Assembly: GCA_007129495.1 (NCBI GenBank)
Contig: SKVJ01000039.1
Span: 1 to 64,000, forward strand
Reading direction: 5' to 3'
Length of the DNA stretch: 64,000 nucleotides
From: Dehalococcoidia bacterium
GTDB lineage: Bacteria > Chloroflexota > Dehalococcoidia > GIF9 > AB-539-J10
Shown: positions 1 through 8,466 of the stretch, in pieces
Layout of the letters: the number at the start of each line of letters is the position of its first letter
Position numbering within the stretch: the stretch's first letter is position 1
The notes under the pieces: model-generated
Seen by the model: only the letters and a program-made list of their open reading frames with translations
Told to the model about the DNA's origin: nothing
The model's database searches: none
Made by a program: the position numbers and the translations under genes

Positions 1-237
1 GATAAGTCCGCATATCCAGGTGGGTCTGTCACACGCTCAGCGGTACTCCCAAAGCCGATGGACAGTAGTTGGCAGTCAGCCCCATGTGTTCCCGCGAGGC
101 TCGCATTTCCTTTCTACCACCATGAATGATTGACACTTGCTGTTCAAAGGCGTACCTTCGCAGCCATCTGGTTCCCGACCGCCTATCTGTTCCCGGTGGT
201 GAGTCCCAGTCAGGTCAGTGTTAGTGCTGGGCATGAT

Positions 238-750
238 ATGAGCAACGGTTCGGCGGAGGGAAGCAGTAGCATCCGTTTCGACACCAGCATTCTTGTCGGA
301 GTGGTCGCGGCGGATTTCACTTCTGACACTTATCCTGGTGTGGGCGCGGCGGTGGCAATCGAACTTGTCCGGGGCACCCAGGTGTGCATCGCAGGAGACA
401 CCGGGCTCACTGGCGAGCGAGTGCGGGACTGGATCGTCAAGAGATTCCTCTCTCTCTGTGTGGATATCGTGCACTTCCGCATCGCCACTACTTCTGCACT
501 CGCTGCTGTACTTGAGGCACCGGGTGTACGCAGGTTCCTGGCATGCCGTCCCACTGTCCACCTGGTTAAGCGCAAGCTTTTGTGCGCCTGGCCTCTCGTG
601 CGGAAGAGAGGCACAGAGATGGTTGTTCGTATCATTTCCGAATCGGTCAGCCAGGACGATAGGGACTGTGCTACAGCCCGCGCTGAATCGGCAGTCTCAT
701 TCCTCATGGAGCAGAAGCCTCGCGGCGCACAGTCGGGAGCAGCGGCTTGA
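238..750 (+). CDS. Degenerate / internally deleted phosphohexomutase (GlmM/ManB-like): start of domain I joined to domain IV; possible pseudogene
   Basis: Protein reads SSSIRFDTSILVGVVAADFTSD...RGTQVCIAGDTGLTGERVRDWIVKRFLSLCVDIVHFRIATTSALAAVLEAPG (domain I-like, cf. GIRG...VVVGRDTR.SGE...GVDVIDLGIVPTPAL) followed by LVRKRGTEMVVRIISESVSQDDRDCATARAESAV (cf. domain IV VRPSGTEPVVRVYAEA). No TASHNP and no DGDADR. Its TGA overlaps the TTG start of the next gene. Confidence 0.55.
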   Translation: MSNGSAEGSSSIRFDTSILVGVVAADFTSDTYPGVGAAVAIELVRGTQVCIAGDTGLTGERVRDWIVKRFLSLCVDIVHFRIATTSALAAVLEAPGVRRFLACRPTVHLVKRKLLCAWPLVRKRGTEMVVRIISESVSQDDRDCATARAESAVSFLMEQKPRGAQSGAAA

Positions 751-2069
751 AGGCACTGATACTTTGTGGCGGTGTCGGTCGCCGCATGCATCCCCTGCGG
801 GAGGACAAGTTCATGCTTGACCTTGTGGGCCGGCCGCTGCTGCTGCATATGGTGGATATGCTTCGGGATGCCGGTGTGGACGACTTCGTATTCATCGGGA
901 ATGAAGGCAATGCTGAATTGCTGCGAAAGGTAGCCAACGGGCTGGACGAGGTTCGGTGCCAGGTTGTCGTGCAGCGGGAACGGACCGGTATGGCCGGCGC
1001 CGTTGAGGCAGCCGCGAACATCGCCGATGGACCGGTGCTCATCGTCAGTTCGAACGATGTTGTAGACCCCGGAGCCTACAGAAAGATGGTTGAAGCGGCT
1101 GAACAGAGTGAGTGCGATGCAGCAGTACTTGCCTGTAAGGTGAATCACCACTTTCCTGGAGGCTACCTGGTGGTGGACCGAGCGATGCGCGTCAATCGTA
1201 TCGTAGAAAAGCCGGAGCCCGGCACTGAGCCGTCCGATCTCGTCAACGTTGTGGTGCACTTCCACCGCGATGGACGCAAGCTGGTGGAGGCGCTAACCCG
1301 CGCCCCGATGGGGGATAACGACCGCTATGAGGTTGCTCTGTCACACATGATTTCGGATGGCTATTACCTGCTTGCAGTGCCGCACGTGAGCTTCTGGGGC
1401 CCGCTGAAGTACCCGTGGCACATATTCCCGGTGATGGAGTACTTCGTGTGGGGGCTGCGGCGAAGGGTGGCGATGTCCGCACGAGTCGCACCCTGCGCAG
1501 TCATCGAAGGAGCCGTGGTGGTGGCTGAGGATGTCCGGATTCTGGAGAATGCGGTTATTCGTGGGCCGGCGTACATCGGGGAGCGCGCGATCATTGGCAA
1601 CAATGTACTCATCCGTGCGGGATCGCACATCGGCTCGGATACCGTGGTGGGCTTCTCCACTGAGATAAAGCACTCGTATATCGGCCGGAAATGCTGGTTT
1701 CATTCGAACTATATCGGGGATTCGATAGTCGACGACCACTGCTCCTTCGGGAGTAGTGCGGTGACGGCGAACCTTAGGTTCGACGAGGCTACAGTGGAGG
1801 TGACGGTCGATGGTGCCCCTGCGAAGACGAACATGGACAAGCTGGGTGTCATTGTTGGCAACGGAAGCCAGGTGGGCGTTAACGCCAGCCTGATGCCGGG
1901 TGTCGTGGTGGGACCTGGAGCGGTAGTAGGCCCGCATGTGTGTCTGCGGGAGAACCTTGGGCCCGGACGCAGGGCGCTGTCCAGGGCAACGCATATAGTC
2001 GAGGACTTGGGCGAGCGGGCGCCGGTATCGCAACGTGAAGTCATGTGGCACAAGTTAGAAGATGTGTAG
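747..2069 (+). CDS. Sugar-1-phosphate nucleotidyltransferase with left-handed beta-helix C-terminus (GlmU-like)
   Basis: N-terminal MKALILCGGVGRRMHPLREDK NTP-transferase signature; hexapeptide-repeat C-terminal half (VVVAEDVRILENAVIRGPAYIGERAIIGNNVLIRAG). TTG start overlaps the upstream stop. Confidence 0.85.
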   Translation: MKALILCGGVGRRMHPLREDKFMLDLVGRPLLLHMVDMLRDAGVDDFVFIGNEGNAELLRKVANGLDEVRCQVVVQRERTGMAGAVEAAANIADGPVLIVSSNDVVDPGAYRKMVEAAEQSECDAAVLACKVNHHFPGGYLVVDRAMRVNRIVEKPEPGTEPSDLVNVVVHFHRDGRKLVEALTRAPMGDNDRYEVALSHMISDGYYLLAVPHVSFWGPLKYPWHIFPVMEYFVWGLRRRVAMSARVAPCAVIEGAVVVAEDVRILENAVIRGPAYIGERAIIGNNVLIRAGSHIGSDTVVGFSTEIKHSYIGRKCWFHSNYIGDSIVDDHCSFGSSAVTANLRFDEATVEVTVDGAPAKTNMDKLGVIVGNGSQVGVNASLMPGVVVGPGAVVGPHVCLRENLGPGRRALSRATHIVEDLGERAPVSQREVMWHKLEDV

Positions 2070-2401
2070 GAACATACTCCCGTGTCCGTCGCGGGTGGAG
2101 AGCGTGTTGTCTCACTGGCGACGGGTTCTACGTGCGTTCCTGCATTCCACCGCCCTTCTGTCTTATCTGTGTACACTCGGCGTATCCATTCCTTCAATCA
2201 TTGTTTTGATGGGGGATGGTGTCCCAACGTGGCGATTTGCGCGCAATGTGTGTGTTACCGACGTACTTCGTAACCAAGGGCATCATCCTTTGATTGCAGT
2301 GAAAACATGATTGGCATGTCTCATGGCCTGTGCTGGTGGTTGTGTCGCAGCCGTGCAGGGTTTGGTGACTTCGCACGTTGGTTGCGTTCTCGAAGGACAG
2401 T

Positions 2402-4288
2402 ATGTGCGGAATAATCGGATTCTGTCGTACCAGCGAGATGTGGGTAGCGCCTTCACTTGATTCCGCTGCACCTGTTGTCCCGCTCGTGGGTGCGATGCAT
2501 CAAACCCTGATAGCGAATCACGCTGCAGGAATCAGCGTGCCCATCGCATCGCCCCTCGTTCTCGAAGGATTACGACGTCTGGAGTATCGTGGTTACGACT
2601 CCGCGGGTATTGCGTCGGTGGACAATGGTTCACTGCTCGTACGGAAAGACATCGGCGCCATTGCGGAGGTGGATGCACTGCAGCAACTTGGTCTCATGCC
2701 CGGGACGATTGCTGTTGGACACACACGCTGGGCCACGCATGGCTCCGTGACACAGGCCAATGCGCACCCGCACACTGACATGGCTGGACGGGTGGTGGTG
2801 GTGCACAACGGGATCATTGAGAACTATGAGGAGCTGCGTGACGGATTGCACGCTGAAGGGATAGTCTTCAGGTCTGACACGGATAGCGAGGTTATCCCCC
2901 AGCTGTTTGCCAGGGAACTTGGCGATGGTTGCGCGACACTTGAGGAGGCGGTGCGCCTGGTCTGCCCTCGGCTCCAGGGACCGTACGCCTTTGTCGTACT
3001 CAGTGCTCATGATGGCGGGACGATGATCGGTGTGCGGAAGGGGAACCCCCTCGTGGTGGGATTCTCCGATCACGGTGTCTTCCTGTCCAGTGATGTCCTC
3101 GCCTTCTCTGAGCACGCGCGCTGGATGGTGTCGCTGACGGATGGAGAGATGGCGATAGTGACATCGTCAGGAGTACGTTTTCTAAATCCCGATGGAGTGG
3201 AGGTTGTGAAGATACCGTCCATGGTTGACTGTGTGTGGGCGGATGTTGGCCGGGATGGCTACGGGCACTATATGCTGAAGGAGATTCTTGAGCAGCCGAG
3301 CGTTGTCTCTCGGTGTGGCCATGGGGATAATGATCTTTTGGTAGATGCTGCACTGGCGATACTGGGTGCAAGGCAGGTGGTATTTACCGCATGTGGGACC
3401 TCGCGGCACGCATCACTCATTGGCCGGTACTTCTTCTCTAAGGTGGCCCGACAGTTCTCGGATGTTGTGATGGCGTCAGAATTCGGCTATTTCGCCGCTT
3501 CGCTCAACTCGCAGACCGTCGTAATCGCGGTCTCGCAGAGCGGTGAGACGGCTGACGTGATTGCGGGTGTGAAGCTGGCGAAGGAAGCCGGCGCACGGGT
3601 GGTGAGCGTGGTAAATCGGCCTTCGTGCGTCCTTGCAGAGATGGGAGATTACCTGGTGAAGCTGGGATGCGGCGCCGAGATCGGCGTCGCCGCCACCAAG
3701 ACGTTCACCGGGCAGATCAGTCTCTTCTACCTGTTGGCGCATGCGATGGTGAACAAGCTGCAACTCGGGAGATCGAATCTGGAACAGGCTGGGATACTGC
3801 TTCACGAGCTTCTGCAGGGTTTGGGCGATGGACTCGAGCCATTGGCCTTGAGACTTAGAGACAGGGAACATCTCTACTACATCGGTCGAGGCGTTAACTT
3901 CGCGGTGGCGATGGAGGGCGCGCTCAAGATGAAGGAGATAAGCTACATCCATGCTGAGGGTATGCCTGCGGGAGAGTTGAAGCACGGCACGCTGGCGCTG
4001 ATAGAGAAGGGTACTCCTGTAGTGGCCATTTGTCCGAACGACGAGACACACGCCGAGACAATCAGCAATGCCATGGAGGCCAAGGTACGTGGTGCGTATG
4101 TAATCGGAGTCTCTGATGTCGAGAGCAGAGTGTTTGATCACTGGATACGGATGCCTGCAGTCTCGTCGCTGCTGTATCCGATCATTGCAGTCGCACCGCT
4201 GCAGTTGTTTGCGTACCATATGGCACTGGCTCGAGGCTGCGACCCTGATAGACCTCGGAATCTGGCTAAGTCGGTAACCGTTAAGTGA
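2402..4288 (+). CDS. glmS: Glutamine--fructose-6-phosphate aminotransferase (isomerizing)
   Basis: MCGIIGF start with Cys nucleophile, LEGLRRLEYRGYDSAGIA, GHTRWATHG, SIS domains, C-terminal RPRNLAKSVTVK. Start moved from the ORF-track 2378 to the MCGIIGF Met. Confidence 0.95.
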   Translation: MCGIIGFCRTSEMWVAPSLDSAAPVVPLVGAMHQTLIANHAAGISVPIASPLVLEGLRRLEYRGYDSAGIASVDNGSLLVRKDIGAIAEVDALQQLGLMPGTIAVGHTRWATHGSVTQANAHPHTDMAGRVVVVHNGIIENYEELRDGLHAEGIVFRSDTDSEVIPQLFARELGDGCATLEEAVRLVCPRLQGPYAFVVLSAHDGGTMIGVRKGNPLVVGFSDHGVFLSSDVLAFSEHARWMVSLTDGEMAIVTSSGVRFLNPDGVEVVKIPSMVDCVWADVGRDGYGHYMLKEILEQPSVVSRCGHGDNDLLVDAALAILGARQVVFTACGTSRHASLIGRYFFSKVARQFSDVVMASEFGYFAASLNSQTVVIAVSQSGETADVIAGVKLAKEAGARVVSVVNRPSCVLAEMGDYLVKLGCGAEIGVAATKTFTGQISLFYLLAHAMVNKLQLGRSNLEQAGILLHELLQGLGDGLEPLALRLRDREHLYYIGRGVNFAVAMEGALKMKEISYIHAEGMPAGELKHGTLALIEKGTPVVAICPNDETHAETISNAMEAKVRGAYVIGVSDVESRVFDHWIRMPAVSSLLYPIIAVAPLQLFAYHMALARGCDPDRPRNLAKSVTVK

Positions 4289-4387
4289 CATAACAGACAT
4301 AAAGGAAGGTAGACGCGCAGGTCGATAACGGGTATGTCGAATTCCCACCTGTTGACCGGTTATCACCAGGATCGTCGAGATTTGTCT

Positions 4388-4409
4388 GTCTGGTCTACGT
4401 GTACCAGAC
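4388..4409. terminator. Hairpin downstream of glmS between convergent genes (GTCTGGT-CTACGTGT-ACCAGAC)
   Basis: Perfect 7-8 bp inverted repeat in the glmS/degT convergent intergenic region; no U-tract follows. Confidence 0.3.
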
Positions 4410-4641
4410 ACCTTCAATTCGCCAATTGTTGACGACGTATTCAGGAGGCATGACATCCCCACGACATCGTGAGGCGACTTAGAACCATTGGTCATGCCCA
4501 GTGCCAAGCCAGTGCTGGTTTTTCGGGTGAAGTAACCTGGAGACGCCCCGCCCCTGTGGTCACCCCACAGTGGTCCACACATCGGAATCGGAATACTCTT
4601 TGGTTATCGCCACGATGGGGGGCAGGTGTGGGAACGTGTCC

Positions 4642-5796
4642 CTACGATTCCGGTTCATATTGGTCCTCCGGAACGTGTGTTGCCATCAAGCTGAGTGTCC
4701 TGACGATACGCGCCACGTTTTCGCCGTCCAGGTATGGATGCATCGGGAGGAAGACCAGTTCGGACGCCACACGATCGGTGTTCGGAAGATGCGCGGTGTC
4801 GTGACCGGCTATGGCCTGGTAGAACGGATGCTGGTGCAGAGGCAGCAGCGGACAACATGACGATTCAATTCCTTGAGAGAGAAGCTCACGGCAGACATCC
4901 TGCGGCGTGAATTGGAACTCGGGTGTCACCCGCAATGCATAGCGCTGGAACGCGTGCCGGGATCCTGGTAGCACCGCCGGTGTGACGAGGCCATCCCATT
5001 GCTTGAGTCCATGTGTGAGCTCCATGGCCCACAACATCTGAATCTCCGCGTGTGTGTCCGCCCGAATCAACCGCTCCAACGCCAATGACGCCGTAGTATC
5101 CGTCATGCGGTAGTCAAACCCTGGTCGGCATATCCGGCCACTACCGTCGCAGCCGTGGTTGGCCAAACTCCGGACCAGAGCCGCTACCTCGTCATTGTCT
5201 GTCGTCAACATTCCACCGCCATCCTCCCCTGCTGACAGCCCTTGCTGGAACGAGTAGCACGTTGTCCCGTATCGTCCGACGTGGCTGTCGTGGTACTTCG
5301 CCCCCAGGGCCTCCCATGCAACCTCGATAAGGCCGAGCCCATACCGCTCCGCAATATCAGCCATCGCATCCATGTCACATACCTGTCCGAATGCATGGAC
5401 AGCAAGCAGAACACCGGGGCGATTTGCGGATCGCATCTGTGTGATGGCCCGCTCGGCTTCCAGCGGAGCAATGGTCAGAGTATAAGGATTGATATCGGCG
5501 AAAACTGTTGTGGCGCCGACAGCCGTCACCGCGCAGCCAACGGCGGGAAGACATAACGGTGATGTGATTACTCCACAACCACCGCTCACGCCATGGGCGA
5601 GCAATGCCAAATGCAACGCGGCTGTTCCGGAATTCAGCGCCACCGCATGGCGCGCTCCGGTGTATTCGTTGAACTTCTGTTCGAGGCCCACCACCACTCC
5701 CTCGTTTTGGTTGAGATTGTCTGCCCGAATCCCGCACTTCACCGCGTCTATTCCAAGGCGACAAACGTATGGCCCGGTAACACTGATGAGATTCAT
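4642..5796 (-). CDS. DegT/DnrJ/EryC1/StrS family aminotransferase-like protein lacking the canonical PLP lysine
   Basis: MNLISVTGPYV..., NEYTGARHAVALNSGTAALHLAL, DINPYTLTI, VHAFGQVCDMDAMADIAERYGLGLIEVAWEALGAKY, SFQQGLSAGEDGGGMLTT. Start placed at 5796 behind GGAGGAAAGG. Confidence 0.85.
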   Translation of the reverse strand: MNLISVTGPYVCRLGIDAVKCGIRADNLNQNEGVVVGLEQKFNEYTGARHAVALNSGTAALHLALLAHGVSGGCGVITSPLCLPAVGCAVTAVGATTVFADINPYTLTIAPLEAERAITQMRSANRPGVLLAVHAFGQVCDMDAMADIAERYGLGLIEVAWEALGAKYHDSHVGRYGTTCYSFQQGLSAGEDGGGMLTTDNDEVAALVRSLANHGCDGSGRICRPGFDYRMTDTTASLALERLIRADTHAEIQMLWAMELTHGLKQWDGLVTPAVLPGSRHAFQRYALRVTPEFQFTPQDVCRELLSQGIESSCCPLLPLHQHPFYQAIAGHDTAHLPNTDRVASELVFLPMHPYLDGENVARIVRTLSLMATHVPEDQYEPES

Positions 5797-6340
5797 CAGG
5801 TGTCCTTTCCTCCATTTCTTTATTGCATGCGGCGCGATTAACGCCGTTACGCTCAATTGTGCCTGCCAGGGCTTGGGTTATGAGTTCCCCGCAGGAGAAG
5901 AAGGGACCAGTCCGTTGATTCGGGCGCGTTTCAGACATGTCGGCCCGCAAAATCGCGTGCCGGCAAGAATATGATGATGGGTATGCACTCAGGTCACACC
6001 GAGCACATCGTCTGTCGGGAGGAGCCGCCTCGTGGGTTGATGACATCGTGTTATATGGCGGCAAGTTAGCTTAACCATACTCTGTTACTTGCGGTTGATA
6101 CAAATGCAAACATAGGAGTTTGGTCATGTTTGCCCCGCAAATTGGTACAGGGAAGGGTTTTGCTGCCCATACCAGTACCTCCGCTGTGGCTGGTACACGG
6201 ATCGGGTCTCTGCAATCTGAATTCCGACTCACTTGAACCTGATAACAGTACCACTTCGCCCTGTCCCTTGCTGTCTGGTGGGTTCAATTACAGTCGACTA
6301 ATCCGTTGCCTGGCAATCCCACAACAGGTTCGGCTACACC

Positions 6341-6502
6341 ATGGACAACACTGCTGCAATGGTGCAGCCTCTGCGTTTGGATGGCTTTCCAGCGGACTTT
6401 CCATCTGGAATCACGCCTAGGGACTTGCCTTTGTGGATGGACAGGTTAATGGAGGGCGCATGGCTGGCAGCTGATTGGAATGCTGCACCGCTGCTTCCTT
6501 AG
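6341..6502 (+). CDS. Possible small ORF (53 aa), unknown function
   Basis: ATG-to-TAG ORF MDNTAAMVQPLRLDGFPADFPSGITPRDLPLWMDRLMEGAWLAADWNAAPLLP in the large gap upstream of dxs; no clear ribosome-binding site. Confidence 0.25.
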   Translation: MDNTAAMVQPLRLDGFPADFPSGITPRDLPLWMDRLMEGAWLAADWNAAPLLP

Positions 6503-6615
6503 CTTCGTTCTGTGGCCTTTCCACCTGCCAGGGCAATGCTGCTCCAGGTCCTCGCACTGGTGTCGCGTCGCGGTGAGGTGACCGGCACATGCATAAAAGG
6601 ATAGACTAAGCGTGG

Positions 6616-8460
6616 ATGAACGATATCGGGTCGCTGAATGATAGTGAGGTGAAGCATCTTTGCGATAAGCTGCGAAGCCGTATTGTGGACACTGTCGAGC
6701 AAACAGGCGGGCATCTGTCGTCGAGCCTGGGAGCGGTCGAATTGACTGTGGCGCTTCACCGTGTGTTTGACTCTGCGCAGGATCGGATCCTCTGGGATGT
6801 TGGACATCAGTCATACGCGCACAAGCTTCTGACCGGAAGGGATGACGTGTTCGACACCCTGCGGCAGTACGGGGGTCTTTCGGGATTTCCTGATCCGGAG
6901 GAAAGTGAACACGATGCATTTGTGGCCGGTCACGCCGGTAACGCGCTGTCTGCAGCATTGGGTCTTGCACTGGCCCGCGATAGGGCGAAGGAATCGCATG
7001 ACGTTATAGCGGTGGTTGGTGACGGTTCACTCACTGCAGGGATGTCCTATGAGGCGCTGAATCACGCTGGGCAGGCGGGTTCGCGCCTGATAATCGTTCT
7101 GAACGACAACGGGATGTCCATCTCGCCCACCGCCGGATCACTTGCCCGGCGATTGCATATGCTGCGTACCGATGCGCGCTATTCAGGGCTCAAACGTGGT
7201 GCCGACGATGCTTTGATCAGGTTCCCACAAGGAGAACGCTTCAGGTGGGTGGTGCAGCGGTTTAAGGTAGGCGTCAAGAGTATGGTGATACCGGTAATGC
7301 TCTTCGAGGAACTCGGAATCACATATCTCGGTCCGGCTGATGGCCACGATGTGGGTTCCGTTGAGAGTTTGTTGCAGCGTGCACGTACTCTTCATGGTCC
7401 TGTCGTGGTCCACGTGGTCACTCACAAGGGCAAGGGTTACGAGCCCGCGGAACGTGACCCGGTGCGGTACCATGGCGTATCTCCGTGTATCGAACGGGAG
7501 ATTAACGGCGAGACATACAGCTCTGTATTCGCATCGTCGCTTCGGAACTTGTTACAGCGTGACCCTCGTATCGTGGTGGTTACTGCGGCGATGCTGGATG
7601 GAACGGGACTCGCTGATCTGGGTCGTGAATATCCGGGGCGGATCATTGATGTCGGTATATCTGAGCAACATGCCGTGACACTGGCGGGAGGACTCGCTGC
7701 GGGTGGTTTGCGACCCGTAGTGGCCATCTACTCCACGTTCCTGCAGAGGGCGTTCGACCAGATAGTGCACGATGTATGTCTACCGAACCTGCCGGTGGTC
7801 TTCGCTATCGACCGCGCAGGCATTGTAGGCGAAGACGGGAAGACGCACCAGGGCATCTTCGATCTCGGCTATCTTGGGCTGATGCCTGATATGACGGTTC
7901 TGGCACCAAGGGATGGATGGCACTTGTCCGCGATGCTGGAGTGGGCGCTGCGATGCGACGGACCGGTGGCGTTGAGATATCCCCGTGCGCGCGTCCCCGA
8001 ACCGGTTGAGTGTCTGTGGGACGCCACTGATTATCGTCCGTCGATGGAACTGCTTCGGCAGGGGGATGACGCGCTCGTAGTTGCTCTGGGTTCCATGGTG
8101 TCCCCCGCACTGGAAGCGGCGCACGCATTGAGTCATCTGGGAATTAAGGTTGCGGTGATAGACGCGTGCATAGCTCATCCACTGGATGCCGCCGCGATCT
8201 GTGCGGAAGCGGCACGGTACAGCCTCGTGATCACAGTTGAGGAACACGTACGAACCGGCGGCTTCGGTTCCCGGATTGTGACATCGTTGCAGGATGCCGG
8301 GCTGCATGGTATACGCGTGCATCGGTTAGGAGTGCCGGACTGCTTTGTGACGCATGGTTCACGCGAGGCGGTGCTTGCGCACTTGTGCCTTGATGCAGAA
8401 GGCATTCGCCGCGCCTGTATGCAGGCGCTTGACCAGGTGCATCCGAAATCGACACGTTAG
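6616..8460 (+). CDS. dxs: 1-deoxy-D-xylulose-5-phosphate synthase
   Basis: WDVGHQSYAHKLLTGR, AVVGDGSLTAGMSYEALNHAG (ThDP motif), VLNDNGMSISP, DVGISEQHAVTLAGGLA, VFAIDRAGIVGEDGKTHQGIFDLGYL. Confidence 0.95.
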   Translation: MNDIGSLNDSEVKHLCDKLRSRIVDTVEQTGGHLSSSLGAVELTVALHRVFDSAQDRILWDVGHQSYAHKLLTGRDDVFDTLRQYGGLSGFPDPEESEHDAFVAGHAGNALSAALGLALARDRAKESHDVIAVVGDGSLTAGMSYEALNHAGQAGSRLIIVLNDNGMSISPTAGSLARRLHMLRTDARYSGLKRGADDALIRFPQGERFRWVVQRFKVGVKSMVIPVMLFEELGITYLGPADGHDVGSVESLLQRARTLHGPVVVHVVTHKGKGYEPAERDPVRYHGVSPCIEREINGETYSSVFASSLRNLLQRDPRIVVVTAAMLDGTGLADLGREYPGRIIDVGISEQHAVTLAGGLAAGGLRPVVAIYSTFLQRAFDQIVHDVCLPNLPVVFAIDRAGIVGEDGKTHQGIFDLGYLGLMPDMTVLAPRDGWHLSAMLEWALRCDGPVALRYPRARVPEPVECLWDATDYRPSMELLRQGDDALVVALGSMVSPALEAAHALSHLGIKVAVIDACIAHPLDAAAICAEAARYSLVITVEEHVRTGGFGSRIVTSLQDAGLHGIRVHRLGVPDCFVTHGSREAVLAHLCLDAEGIRRACMQALDQVHPKSTR

Positions 8461-8466
8461 ATGGGA

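Noticed and set aside
330-1265. 311-aa minus-strand ORF over the mini-mutase and nucleotidyltransferase
   Set aside because: Antisense to recognisable coding sequence; no motif of its own.
2070-2401. Possible glmS ribozyme or riboswitch in the glmS leader
   Set aside because: No glmS ribozyme core or other riboswitch consensus could be recognised by eye in this 330-nt leader.
3476-4582. 368-aa minus-strand ORF opposite glmS
   Set aside because: Shadow ORF antisense to clearly conserved glmS; composition typical of reversed codons.
6820-6970. DXS variant GHAGNALSAALG in place of the usual GHSSTSIS motif
   Set aside because: Could be a lineage-typical substitution; the remaining catalytic motifs are intact, so it is not strong evidence of altered function.
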